Of a stretch of DNA of 64,000 nucleotides, positions 1-8,714 are shown in pieces. The first letter of the stretch is position 1; every line of letters starts with the position of its first letter. The DNA comes from Epibacterium sp. Ofav1-8 (lineage in GTDB: Bacteria > Pseudomonadota > Alphaproteobacteria > Rhodobacterales > Rhodobacteraceae), in NCBI RefSeq assembly GCF_022348185.1, contig NZ_JAKRFD010000003.1, forward strand, positions 1-64,000. The letters are read 5' to 3'. The position numbers and the translations under genes are program-made. The notes beneath the pieces were generated by a model that ran no database searches, was not told where the DNA came from, and worked only from the letters and a program-made list of their open reading frames with translations.

Positions 1-325
1 GGCGGCGACCTCGCTGGCGGATGGCGCCACCGACGCGCAGGGCAGCGTGGCGGTGGGGGTGCAGCAGGTGCTGACCTACACGGTGGAGAACACCGGCAAT
101 GCGACCCTGACCCTGAGCGGCACGCCCGCCAGCGCGGCGGCGAGCAACGTCAGCGTGGACAGTATCTCCGCCCCGGGCACCAGCAGCCTTGCGGCCAGCG
201 CCAGCACCACCTTCACGGTGGCCTACACGCCAACGGCGGCGGGGGCGTTCTCCTTCGAGCTGGACGTGGACAGCGACGACGCCGACGAGGGCACCTATGA
301 CCTGACGATCAGCGGCACGGCGACG
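1..325 (+). repeat. Adhesin repeat copy 1 (partner at 727-1051)
   Basis: Bases 1-325 recur at 727-1051 with an exact offset of 726 bases (242 codons) and only three mismatches that I can find, near positions 27, 34 and 279. The copy may extend left of the window. It encodes one anchor-D Ig-like domain of the adhesin. Confidence 0.93.
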
Positions 326-3307
326 CAGGCCCCCGGGTTCAGCCAGGCGATCGCGCCGGGGGCGATCCTGGCGGATGGGACGGCGACGGTGACATTCACC
401 ATCGACAACAGCGCCAATGCGACCGCTGCGACGGCGCTGGATGTCACCAACACCCTGCCCGCAGGGGTGGAGGTCGCGGCGACGCCCAATGGCTCCACCA
501 CCTGCACCGGCGGCACGCTGACGGCGAGCGGTGGCGGCAGCACGATCTCCTACACCGGCGGCACGGTGAGCGCGGGCGCCAGCTGCACGGTGCAGGCGGA
601 TGTGACCGCCGCGAGCGACGGCAGCTACAGCAACACCAGCGGCGATCTGACCTCAAGCCTGGGCAATTCCGGCCCCTCCAGCGCGTCGCTGACCGTGGCC
701 TCGCCGGAGATCGACCTGCAACGCCCGGCGGCGACCTCGCTGGCGGATGGCGACACCGATGCGCAGGGCAGCGTGGCGGTGGGGGTGCAGCAGGTGCTGA
801 CCTACACGGTGGAGAACACCGGCAATGCGACCCTGACCCTGAGCGGCACGCCCGCCAGCGCGGCGGCGAGCAACGTCAGCGTGGACAGTATCTCCGCCCC
901 GGGCACCAGCAGCCTTGCGGCCAGCGCCAGCACCACCTTCACGGTGGCCTACACGCCAACGGCGGCGGGGGCGTTCTCCTTCGAGCTGGACGTGGACAGC
1001 GATGACGCCGACGAGGGCACCTATGACCTGACGATCAGCGGCACGGCGACGGGCAGCGCGGAAATCGGCGTCGGCTCTTCCAGCGGGGGCACTCTGGAGG
1101 ACGGTGATACGGATACGATCCCCGGGACCCCAAGCGCGGGTTCCGCCAATGTCATCACCTACACGTTCACCAATTCCGGCTCCGATACGCTCAACATCAC
1201 GACACCGACCGTTGCCGGAAATATTTCCAACGAAACCAACGTTGCGGTGAACGGTTTGACGCTGGCGTCAAATACGGTGGCGAGCGGTGGAGGGACCACG
1301 ACGCTTGAGATTTCCTATACGCCGCAAGCCAGCGGGGCCTATAGTTTTGATCTGCAAGTGGCCAATGACGATGCGGATGAAAGCCTGTACAACATCACGG
1401 TGGCCGGGACCGCGAGCGGGACGCCGGAAATCGAGGTGTCCTCCTCGGCCAGTGGGGCGCTGAGTGATGGCGGCACCGACAGTATCGCAGGAGCGATAAC
1501 CCCCGGCACCGCCACGTCGGTCACCTATACCATCACCAACAGCGGCACGGATGTTCTGACCCTCGACGCGCCGTCGGTGGCCAGCAGCATCAGCAATCAG
1601 AACAACGTGACGGTGGACAGCCTGTCCCTGGCGGCGACAAGCGTTGCCAGCGGCGGCGGCACCACCACATTGCAGGTGGACTATACCGCCACCGCAGGCG
1701 GCGCCTATGGGTTTGATCTGAGCCTTGGCTCTGACGACGCGGATGAGGACCCGTTTGACATTTCCGTCACGGGCACGGCGCAGAGCGTGGCCAGCGGGCT
1801 TTCGGTCCAGTCAGGCTCCGGCCAGGTGGCCGAGGTCGGCGCGCAATTCGCCGCGCCCCTTGTTGCGCTGGTGACTGATAGCGGCGGCGCTGGCGTCGCC
1901 GGGGTCGATGTGACCTTTACCGCACCGGCGAGCGGTGCTTCGGTGGTCTTTGCCAGCACCGGGACACGGACCGAAACCGTCACCACCGGCTCTGACGGCA
2001 CGGCGACCAGCTCTGCCATGACGGCCAATGATACGGCGTCCAGCTATGCCGGTGGATCGGCACTGACCTCCTATGATGTCAGCGCAAGTGCAACCGGCCT
2101 CAGCAGTGTCAGTTTTGCGCTCACCAATGACCGGGATGCAGAGGCGGATATTCAGAAAACCCAGGAAGTGATTGCGGCCTTTGTCTCCAACCGCGCCAAT
2201 ACCATCGTGTCCAATCAACCGGATCTGGTGTCGCGACTGACACAAGGCGGGTTGGCGCGGCAGCAGGGGCGCAACGGGTTTGGGTTGCGCGCCACCTCAA
2301 ACGGCAGATCCGCGACGTTCCGCTTCAGCCTGCGCGCGCTGCTGGAGGAAGCACGCCGCCGCAATGACGGGTCGCGCTGGCGCGAGTCGCTCCGGACCGC
2401 TGAGGCGGGCGCAGAGGCCGCGGCGGAGGATGTTTTGGCGGCGCGGGATCCTGCGCTGCGGTTCAGCGCCACGGCTCCTGCCGGATCGGAGACGGCGGAG
2501 GCGGACGCCCCGGCCTCTGCGCCCGTGATCGCCTCGGGATGGGACCTCTGGGCCGAGGGCACCTATGCGGTGACCGAGAACGGCAACTTCGAGAGCCGCT
2601 CCGGCCTGTTCTTTGCGGGCGCAGACTACCGCTGGTCGGACAAGGTTGTACTGGGGGTGATGGGGCAGCTGGATATCACCGACGAGGACAATGGCGCCGC
2701 CGGAACCTCGGCCAGTGGTACAGGCTGGATGGCCGGGCCCTATGTGGTGGTGCGTCTGGACCAGAACCTCTATCTCGATGTTGCGGCGACCTATGGGCAA
2801 TCCTCCAACACCGTCAATGCGCTTGGGCTGTTCGAAGATGATTTCGACACCGAGCGGTTCCTGTTGCAAGGCGGGCTGACCGGGGATTTCAAACTGGATG
2901 CGCGCACCACGATCAGCCCGTTTGCGCGGCTGACCTACTACTATGAAAAGCAGGAAAGCTATACGGATACGCTCGGCCGGGTGATCCCCTCGCAGGACTT
3001 CGACCTGGGGCGGTTCGAGTTCGGGCCCAGGATTTCCTGGCAGCTTGTCTTGGACGGGAACACGCAGCTGTCGCCTTATCTGTCGTTCTCGGGCATCTAT
3101 GATTTCAACAAGTTGCAGGGGGCCAATCCGACGGACGCCACGCTGGCGTCGTCGCAATCGGATTTCCGGGGCCGGCTGGAGGCCGGTGCAACCTTCGTGG
3201 TGCCGGATCGCGGGATAAAAGTCGCGGTCGAAGGGTTCTACGACGGGATCGGGGCGTCGGATTTCGAATCCTATGGGGCCAGCCTGAACATTCACATCCC
3301 GTTCTGA
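2..3307 (+). CDS. Autotransporter adhesin with Ig-like repeats, 3' part (5' end outside window)
   Basis: The reading frame is open from base 2, so the window holds only the C-terminal ~1100 residues. In order it shows a choice-of-anchor-D/HYDIN-like Ig domain, a DUF11-like domain (nt ~330-715), three more anchor-D-like domains each ending in a D-D-A-D-E signature (nt ~727-1790), a Big-like Ig domain (nt ~1790-2120), a charged linker, and an autotransporter beta-barrel (nt ~2530-3307) ending in Ile-Pro-Phe, the C-terminal Phe typical of outer-membrane barrels. This is the plan of a type V secreted surface protein: the barrel inserts in the outer membrane and the repeats are displayed. The role is probably adhesion or aggregation, which is inferred. 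Family assignment is from motif recognition. The first and second anchor-D repeats are almost identical at DNA level. Confidence 0.85.
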   Translation, partial: AATSLADGATDAQGSVAVGVQQVLTYTVENTGNATLTLSGTPASAAASNVSVDSISAPGTSSLAASASTTFTVAYTPTAAGAFSFELDVDSDDADEGTYDLTISGTATQAPGFSQAIAPGAILADGTATVTFTIDNSANATAATALDVTNTLPAGVEVAATPNGSTTCTGGTLTASGGGSTISYTGGTVSAGASCTVQADVTAASDGSYSNTSGDLTSSLGNSGPSSASLTVASPEIDLQRPAATSLADGDTDAQGSVAVGVQQVLTYTVENTGNATLTLSGTPASAAASNVSVDSISAPGTSSLAASASTTFTVAYTPTAAGAFSFELDVDSDDADEGTYDLTISGTATGSAEIGVGSSSGGTLEDGDTDTIPGTPSAGSANVITYTFTNSGSDTLNITTPTVAGNISNETNVAVNGLTLASNTVASGGGTTTLEISYTPQASGAYSFDLQVANDDADESLYNITVAGTASGTPEIEVSSSASGALSDGGTDSIAGAITPGTATSVTYTITNSGTDVLTLDAPSVASSISNQNNVTVDSLSLAATSVASGGGTTTLQVDYTATAGGAYGFDLSLGSDDADEDPFDISVTGTAQSVASGLSVQSGSGQVAEVGAQFAAPLVALVTDSGGAGVAGVDVTFTAPASGASVVFASTGTRTETVTTGSDGTATSSAMTANDTASSYAGGSALTSYDVSASATGLSSVSFALTNDRDAEADIQKTQEVIAAFVSNRANTIVSNQPDLVSRLTQGGLARQQGRNGFGLRATSNGRSATFRFSLRALLEEARRRNDGSRWRESLRTAEAGAEAAAEDVLAARDPALRFSATAPAGSETAEADAPASAPVIASGWDLWAEGTYAVTENGNFESRSGLFFAGADYRWSDKVVLGVMGQLDITDEDNGAAGTSASGTGWMAGPYVVVRLDQNLYLDVAATYGQSSNTVNALGLFEDDFDTERFLLQGGLTGDFKLDARTTISPFARLTYYYEKQESYTDTLGRVIPSQDFDLGRFEFGPRISWQLVLDGNTQLSPYLSFSGIYDFNKLQGANPTDATLASSQSDFRGRLEAGATFVVPDRGIKVAVEGFYDGIGASDFESYGASLNIHIPF
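727..1051 (+). repeat. Adhesin repeat copy 2 (partner at 1-325)
   Basis: Near-identical copy of bases 1-325. The 726-base period includes the DUF11-like domain between the copies, so the true repeat unit may be a two-domain module of 242 codons with further copies upstream of the window. The next two Ig-like domains (nt ~1052-1790) are only distantly similar. Confidence 0.93.
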
Positions 3308-3446
3308 CGCCCGGGTTGTTTGGAACGCGGGCTGGCCTGCGTCTGTGTCCCGGAGGGCGACGAACCTGCGCGTGGGGGCGGGGCTCTGCCACCATGCGCC
3401 GCGGCTGAGGCAATGTCTGCAATCGCAGATACCACCATAGCCTTCT

Positions 3447-4781
3447 TCATCCGGTATGCCTGGCCGCGCGAAATGCAAGTGTCGCCAATAAAACGGCTGC
3501 ACAGGTGAGGCCAAGGCAAAACCCGATCCAAACGCCCGGCGCGCCAAAGCTTGCGGCCTCGGCAAGGAACAGACCACCCCCCAGTCCGACAACCCAGTAG
3601 CAACTCGTGCTCAGCAGCATCGGCATGACTGTTTGACGTAGCCCGCGCAGCGCATGGATGTAGACGATCTGCAAAGCGTCGAACACAAAAAATGGAGCAG
3701 TCCACCGGAGCAGATTGATCATCAGAAACCTGGCCTCCGTCGATATGTCGGAGTTTGAGAAAAGCGTGACAGTTGCCTCGGCGAATACTCCGGCAATGAG
3801 TGCAAGGCATGCGGCAACAGCTCCGGCAACCGTTACGCCAAGGCGAAGCAACCGAGTGAGACCTGCACGTCCTTTGGCACGGTTCGCGGCAATGCGCGCC
3901 GCTAGAACTTCCCCCAATGCACCGCTCGCGGCGTAATTCAGTTCCATGACAGCAAAAACCAATGTTCCGGCGGCGAGCCATACCGTTGAGTAACCCCCCA
4001 AAAGATAGAGCACGACGATAAACAGAACGCTTTCGAGCGCCTGTTGCGCGCCAGCCGCCCATCCAAGGCGGATAATGTCAGCCGTGAAGCGGAGGATGAC
4101 ATGGCGTCGAAGCCGTCTCACCCTCACAAGGTGCGAGCGGAGCACGACCCCCAAAAGCACACTCGCGGCACCGGCGTTCACCCCAAGTGTCGCCCAGGCA
4201 GCGCCCGCCACACCAAACCCTTGCCACGCACCAATGCCATGAACGAGCGCAATACTTGCCACGAGGTTCCCCAGAACAATTCCCATAGAGATCCACGTGA
4301 TTGCAGCCGTCCTCTCCATGGCGTTCAGGACGTTCTTGAGCACGGCGAGCAGAAGCGCGGGCGCTATGGCCCATGCGAAGATGCTTGCATAGCGATCAAA
4401 AGCGCCAACGAGGTCGGGGTCGTATCCGCTCGCCGTCAATATTGCGCCAGAAGCGAGTGCGACGATTATGGCCGCGGTGACGAACGGGATGATGAGCGCG
4501 ACAGAGGCCAAGACAACAGCACCACAGCGCGCTGGATCTGGTTTTTCCGCCATCAGAACTGTCCCTATGGACAGAACCGCGAAGCCAATCACCATCACGG
4601 ACAACAGGATGGTTTTGCCCAGGCCGACCGCCGCAAGTTCGGTTGTGCCAAGCGCGCCAACTACCGCGAGATCAGTCAGCCCGACAAGGATCTCAGTCAG
4701 ATAGAAGGCTCCGATGGGAAGGGCGGTCCTGACGAGTGATCGGGACGTTATAGGGGGGGCAGGTTTTCGAGTATTGGACAT
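3447..4781 (-). CDS. MATE-family multidrug/solute exporter
   Basis: A 444-residue polytopic membrane protein with about 12 hydrophobic segments. It starts with the pattern of NorM/DinF-type MATE transporters (an early segment reading LPIGAFYLTEILVGLTDLAV, then further helices with small-residue motifs). MATE proteins export cationic drugs or metabolites using Na+ or H+ gradients across the inner membrane. I chose the ATG at 4781 over a TTG at 4814 because MATE proteins usually start shortly before the first helix; neither has a strong Shine-Dalgarno. No regulator lies beside it and the substrate cannot be predicted. It is on the same strand as the VgrG-PAAR pair but 301 bases away, so probably a separate unit. 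Confidence 0.85.
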   Translation of the reverse strand: MSNTRKPAPPITSRSLVRTALPIGAFYLTEILVGLTDLAVVGALGTTELAAVGLGKTILLSVMVIGFAVLSIGTVLMAEKPDPARCGAVVLASVALIIPFVTAAIIVALASGAILTASGYDPDLVGAFDRYASIFAWAIAPALLLAVLKNVLNAMERTAAITWISMGIVLGNLVASIALVHGIGAWQGFGVAGAAWATLGVNAGAASVLLGVVLRSHLVRVRRLRRHVILRFTADIIRLGWAAGAQQALESVLFIVVLYLLGGYSTVWLAAGTLVFAVMELNYAASGALGEVLAARIAANRAKGRAGLTRLLRLGVTVAGAVAACLALIAGVFAEATVTLFSNSDISTEARFLMINLLRWTAPFFVFDALQIVYIHALRGLRQTVMPMLLSTSCYWVVGLGGGLFLAEAASFGAPGVWIGFCLGLTCAAVLLATLAFRAARHTG

Positions 4782-5082
4782 GTGGGCACCGTGCTGTGTT
4801 GCACGGTCACCCAAAGAGCTGATGACCTTGGACCACCGAATGTCGTCGGCGGGGCAGCTTACCGCCGCAGAGATTATCCATCCGAGACATTAGAAGCAAT
4901 AACCGATAGCAGCGCATTTCTGCGCGGCAGCGTTTGATGGTGGCGCGCGCGCTTCGGGCCAGGTGGTGTGCAGCTTTCTGGCGAAACAGATGGCCGCGGC
5001 GCGCCGTCGCGCTGTCTCCGCCCCCGCGGCGGGGGCTGGTGGCTGCCGCTGTCGGTCCCGGCTGGCGCGACCGTATCGCGGG
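4782..5082. other. Intergenic region, no gene seen
   Basis: About 300 bases between the MATE gene and the PAAR gene. I find no convincing coding frame, terminator or repeat. It lies downstream of vgrG-PAAR on the same strand, where a T6SS effector gene would often sit, but no effector or remnant is recognisable. Confidence 0.5.
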
Positions 5083-5340
5083 TCAGGGCGCAACCTTGTG
5101 ATTGGGCGAGCCGCTGACGATGGTGCCACCGACCGACGTCGAACACCCCACATAGGCCACCGGCATGCCGTCATCGCGGGATTGGCCGGAGCCGGATGTA
5201 ATCACCGCACCGCAACTGGTCTTGTCGCCGACCCGCGCAACCGGGCGGCCATCGATCACCGCACTGCCACCGCTGACGATCTGGCATTTGCGACAGCGCG
5301 GGCAGGCGTGGGTGTCTCCGACACGGGCTACAGGTTGCAT
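5083..5340 (-). CDS. PAAR-domain protein, T6SS spike tip
   Basis: An 85-residue protein with the repeated PAAR pattern: VARVGDTH near the start, VARVGDKTSCG in the middle and a glycine/serine-rich end with Y-V-G-C-S-T-S-V-G-G. PAAR proteins form the sharp metal-binding cone at the tip of the VgrG trimer of type VI secretion systems. The in-frame ORF extends upstream to 5526, but that part overlaps vgrG and has no PAAR character, so I chose the internal ATG at 5340, which leaves 34 bases after vgrG. It directly follows vgrG on the same strand and is very likely cotranscribed with it. No C-terminal toxin extension is present. Confidence 0.85.
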   Translation of the reverse strand: MQPVARVGDTHACPRCRKCQIVSGGSAVIDGRPVARVGDKTSCGAVITSGSGQSRDDGMPVAYVGCSTSVGGTIVSGSPNHKVAP

Positions 5341-5374
5341 GCAACGTCTCCGACAAGCTCTCCAGGCATTGGGA

Positions 5375-7423
5375 TCACTCCTTCTGGCTGAGGCATTCTT
5401 CAACCAGGGGCAGGGCGTCCCGCGCGGCGTTCTGCAAGGTCGGAACCTGGGCGCTGCCACTGCCGCCCATGCTGACCGCGCCCTTGAGGTTGATGCTGCC
5501 CGCTTCGAGGGTGATGCCGGATGCATCCAGCGTGATCTTGCCGCCGGGCCCCTTGATGACGAATTTCTCGAACGCCATCAGCGTGTGCTTGGCGGTGTTG
5601 TTGGTGATCGACTCGGTCACGTTGAGGGTGGACTTCCCGAACACGGTTTCCTCGTGGTTGCGGCCGATCTGGACCAGGTGATCGGCATAGATGTCCTGCT
5701 TGTGGATATTGCCCACCACATGCACATGGTCCTTGCCGTATTTCTCCTGCTGGTCGCGCCCGACCTGATAGGTCACATCCTGCCCGATCGTCTCGCGCTG
5801 GTCGCGGCCCACCGACATGGTTTCATCCTGGCCGACGGTCTGTGTCCGGTCGCGGCCGATGCTGTTGCTTTCGTCCCGACCGATGGTCTTGGAGCGGTCG
5901 TTTTCGATAACGATCTCCTGATCCTTCTGGCCGTGCATGTAGATCAGCTCCTGATCCCGCTCGTCCTCGAAGGTCAGCTCGTTGAAGCCGCTGCCCTTGT
6001 GGGTGTCGGTCTTGAACACCGATTTGGTCTTGTTCGCGGGCAGGGGGTAGGGGGGCTTGTTGCGCCCGTTGTAGACACAGCCCGTGACCAGTGGTTTGTC
6101 GGGATCCCCTTCGAGGAATTCGACCACCACCTCCATGCCGATGCGCGGGATCACCATGCCGCCCCAGCCTTGCGAGGCCCAGTTCTGGCTCACCCGGCAG
6201 CGCATCGAATAGGCTTTCTCCAGATCCCAGTGGAAATGCACCAGGATGCGCCCGTGTTCGTCGCAGTCGATTTCACCCTCGCCGACCACCACGGCTGTTT
6301 GCGGGCCCTGCACGATGGGCAGCGGCGTGATCCGCGGGGGCACCATCGGGGCGGCCACCGGCATCAGGCGATACTGCGCCGTGAAGGGGCGGTCATGGCT
6401 GTGATCGCTGCTGACGGAGCCATAGGCCTGGCTCACGAAACAATAGCGCGCGCTGAGGCAGAGATGCTCTCCGCCGTCGCCGGGCACCGCATCGCCGCCG
6501 CCCAGGGGCACCACCAGGCCGGGTTTCAGCCCGACGATGTCGCCAGCCGCCGCGTGCCGGGCGTCATGGCCGCGTTCCTCTTCGCAGCGCAGCTGTGCCA
6601 CCGTCTTGCCGCGCCCGAGGTCCAGGTAGTCACCGGGGTAATCATAGGCTTCGATCTGGCCCTCGGCATATTGCGCATCCCCCATGCGGTCGGATTCCAT
6701 CGCCGCCATCGGGGTCTTGAAGTTGTAGTCCATCAGCCGTGTGGCGCCGGTGGTCAGGCGCCGCTCCGGTCCCCAGGACCAGAAATGCTCGCCCTGCACG
6801 CCGCGGTTGTCGGCGGTGCCGAAATAGGGCCGCTGGGCCAGCCGGTCATGGCTGCCGACATCATCACTCAGCACCAGCGTGTGCTGGCCATCGCCGTGGC
6901 GGAAGCTGAAGGAAATGCCGAAACGCTCCATCAGCCGACGGGCAAAGGCCAGATCGCTTTCGCGGTACTGCACGGTGTATTCAAGTTCGGGATAATCCGC
7001 CGTCAGCGCCACATCCAGATGCGGGCTGCCCAGATGGGCGTAATCCGCCAACAGCTCCTGAAGGATCTCCACAACCGTCTTGTTGTGAAAGATACGCTGG
7101 TTGCGCCGTTTGTCGGCGAGCCAGATCCACGGTTGCAGGCGCAGGTCATAGCGCCAGCCGTTTTCGCCGGGACCGCGCCAGCGTACTTCGGTGATGATCC
7201 CGTCAAAGGGCACCGGCCCATCGGCCCCCGCCAGGGTCACGGTGGCGTGGGTGCCCAGCAGCGCGTCGAAATCAAGATCATCACGCGGTGCCAGTGCCTC
7301 GACGGTGAAGTCGAACAGCTCGTTCAGCGCCTCGCTGCCGTCAAATCGCAGCAGCACCAGCGCATCCGGACCAAGAACAGTGTTGAACCGCCCAAGCCGG
7401 GCGTCCTGGACAAAAACATTCAT
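5375..7423 (-). CDS. vgrG: Type VI secretion system tip protein VgrG (TssI)
   Basis: A 682-residue VgrG. The N-terminal ~340 residues match the gp27-like base. The middle has the gp5-like OB fold (the stretch with GCVYNGRNKPPYPLP). Residues ~500-590 carry repeated G-[RKQ]-D motifs (SIGRD, TVGQD, SVGRD, TIGQD, QVGRD) that form the beta-helical needle, followed by a short C-terminal spike segment with GPGGKITLDASG. VgrG trimers cap the Hcp tube and pierce target membranes. Length is standard with no effector extension, so any cargo must bind through PAAR or an adaptor. No other tss genes are in the window, so this is an orphan vgrG-PAAR pair serving a system elsewhere in the genome (inferred). 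Confidence 0.93.
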   Translation of the reverse strand: MNVFVQDARLGRFNTVLGPDALVLLRFDGSEALNELFDFTVEALAPRDDLDFDALLGTHATVTLAGADGPVPFDGIITEVRWRGPGENGWRYDLRLQPWIWLADKRRNQRIFHNKTVVEILQELLADYAHLGSPHLDVALTADYPELEYTVQYRESDLAFARRLMERFGISFSFRHGDGQHTLVLSDDVGSHDRLAQRPYFGTADNRGVQGEHFWSWGPERRLTTGATRLMDYNFKTPMAAMESDRMGDAQYAEGQIEAYDYPGDYLDLGRGKTVAQLRCEEERGHDARHAAAGDIVGLKPGLVVPLGGGDAVPGDGGEHLCLSARYCFVSQAYGSVSSDHSHDRPFTAQYRLMPVAAPMVPPRITPLPIVQGPQTAVVVGEGEIDCDEHGRILVHFHWDLEKAYSMRCRVSQNWASQGWGGMVIPRIGMEVVVEFLEGDPDKPLVTGCVYNGRNKPPYPLPANKTKSVFKTDTHKGSGFNELTFEDERDQELIYMHGQKDQEIVIENDRSKTIGRDESNSIGRDRTQTVGQDETMSVGRDQRETIGQDVTYQVGRDQQEKYGKDHVHVVGNIHKQDIYADHLVQIGRNHEETVFGKSTLNVTESITNNTAKHTLMAFEKFVIKGPGGKITLDASGITLEAGSINLKGAVSMGGSGSAQVPTLQNAARDALPLVEECLSQKE

Positions 7424-7599
7424 AAAGCAAAACCCTAAAAGTTGTATCCGAACCTATGGGCTTCAGCCTCAGGGTCAAGGGGGGATGGGGCCTTCGCGGC
7501 GGGGAAATTTTGCCATCGCGCCGCGAATACGCGGCGTGCTGCCGACCCGGGGACACTGGGGCGCGATCCCCGAGGGGCCGGAAATCGGCTATTCCGCGA

Positions 7600-8589
7600 T
7601 CAGCGTTGGGATTTCACCGCCGCGGTTGCGCGCGGGCGTCGCCGCGGCAGGCGGCGCCGAATGACGGCATACATGTCGGCAAAGGGACGCAGGTAGATAT
7701 TGCGGATGTCGGAGGCATGCGCCTCGGTCTGCGACAGGCCGAACGTCAGCTCCGTATCGGGTTCGGACAGATGCAGCGACCCGAACAGCCAGTCCCACAG
7801 CGCAAAGGCAACGCCAAAGTTCTTGTCGTAGTGGCGCTTGGCGCTGGAATGATGGATCTGGTGCTGCGCCGGGGAAATCAGAAGATGTTCCAGCCAGGGC
7901 CAGTATCTGATCGAGATATGGGAATGTCGCAGGTTCGAACCGGCGACATGAAACACAAAAGAGAAAACGCTGACCCCCAGCACCGTCACCAGATCGACGC
8001 TCGGGCCGAACAGGAACAGAAAGCTGGCCATGACGCTGCCCTGCACAAAGGCGGTCCGGAACGCGTAGAGCACGCCCTCCAGCGGGTGCACGCGATAGAC
8101 GGTCACGGGGGTCATCGTCTCGGCGGAATGATGGACCTTGTGGATCGCCCACAGCAACGGCCATCGGTGCATCATGCGATGCAGGACGTATTTGGTGAGA
8201 TCGTCCATCAGAAAGATGGTGACGGTGAACAGCACGGTCACCAGCGCCACGGGGGCGTCCGAAAACAGCTCGCGATGCAGCACGGGCAGGTCGAGCAGCA
8301 GATAATAGACCGCGGTGGCAATCGCCAGCTGCGACAGCAGCAGCGGCGAGATGAACAGCGTAAAAATCCGGTTGATTACAAAGATCTTGTAATCGGCCCG
8401 TGCCGAGGCGGACCACAGAATGCTGCGATCAAACACCTTTTGCAGCGCATCCCGGAACGAGCATCGGCGCACGGCCACCAGCCACAGGAGCGCGATCAGG
8501 ATCGCGGCCAGAAGATAGCCGACAAAGATGCGTTTCTTCGGATCGTGAAAATCCGAAAAGACGTCGCCGAGATGACCGAGAAACTCCAC
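7600..8589 (-). CDS. Sterol desaturase/fatty-acid hydroxylase family membrane protein
   Basis: A 329-residue protein with several hydrophobic helices and the three histidine boxes of the di-iron hydroxylase superfamily: HRMMH, HKVHH and HQIHH. These proteins use a membrane-embedded di-iron centre and O2 to hydroxylate or desaturate lipids. The substrate in bacteria is often unknown; ornithine lipids, carotenoids or sterol-like lipids are possible, but nothing here decides it. The N-terminus (MEFLGHLGDVFSDF) suggests a complete protein. It stands alone between vgrG and the DUF4856-type gene on the same strand, with gaps of over 100 bases on both sides, so cotranscription is not obvious. Confidence 0.85.
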   Translation of the reverse strand: MEFLGHLGDVFSDFHDPKKRIFVGYLLAAILIALLWLVAVRRCSFRDALQKVFDRSILWSASARADYKIFVINRIFTLFISPLLLSQLAIATAVYYLLLDLPVLHRELFSDAPVALVTVLFTVTIFLMDDLTKYVLHRMMHRWPLLWAIHKVHHSAETMTPVTVYRVHPLEGVLYAFRTAFVQGSVMASFLFLFGPSVDLVTVLGVSVFSFVFHVAGSNLRHSHISIRYWPWLEHLLISPAQHQIHHSSAKRHYDKNFGVAFALWDWLFGSLHLSEPDTELTFGLSQTEAHASDIRNIYLRPFADMYAVIRRRLPRRRPRATAAVKSQR

Positions 8590-8673
8590 GATGCAACTCC
8601 CTGGGCTTATGGCGCGGCGCGCTCACGCAGGCGCGTTCCGGTGCGGGCGCGGATGCCGTCCTGCACGCCGGTG

Positions 8674-8704
8674 TCCCATGCGGCGGCATCTGCGCCGCAT
8701 GGGA
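8674..8704 (-). terminator. Hairpin downstream of the DUF4856 gene
   Basis: A perfect 12-bp stem, TCCCATGCGGCG at 8674-8685 and its complement at 8693-8704, with a 7-base loop. It starts 11 bases beyond the stop codon of the gene ending at 8715. There is no clear T-tract, so it may be a terminator or an mRNA 3'-end stabiliser. Confidence 0.45.
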
Positions 8705-8714
8705 GAAGCTGTGA

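Noticed and set aside
1-1051. CRISPR or other short-spacer array
   Set aside because: The repeats are 325 bases long, in frame with a protein, and have one 401-base coding spacer.
5165-7438. Long open frame opposite vgrG (757 codons)
   Set aside because: High third-position GC produces long open frames on the opposite strand. The minus frame is a full VgrG, and the plus frame has no domain.
7925-7945. tRNA T-loop-like GGTTCGAACC
   Set aside because: It lies inside the sterol-desaturase-like coding region and no acceptor or anticodon stems surround it. No tRNA was found elsewhere.
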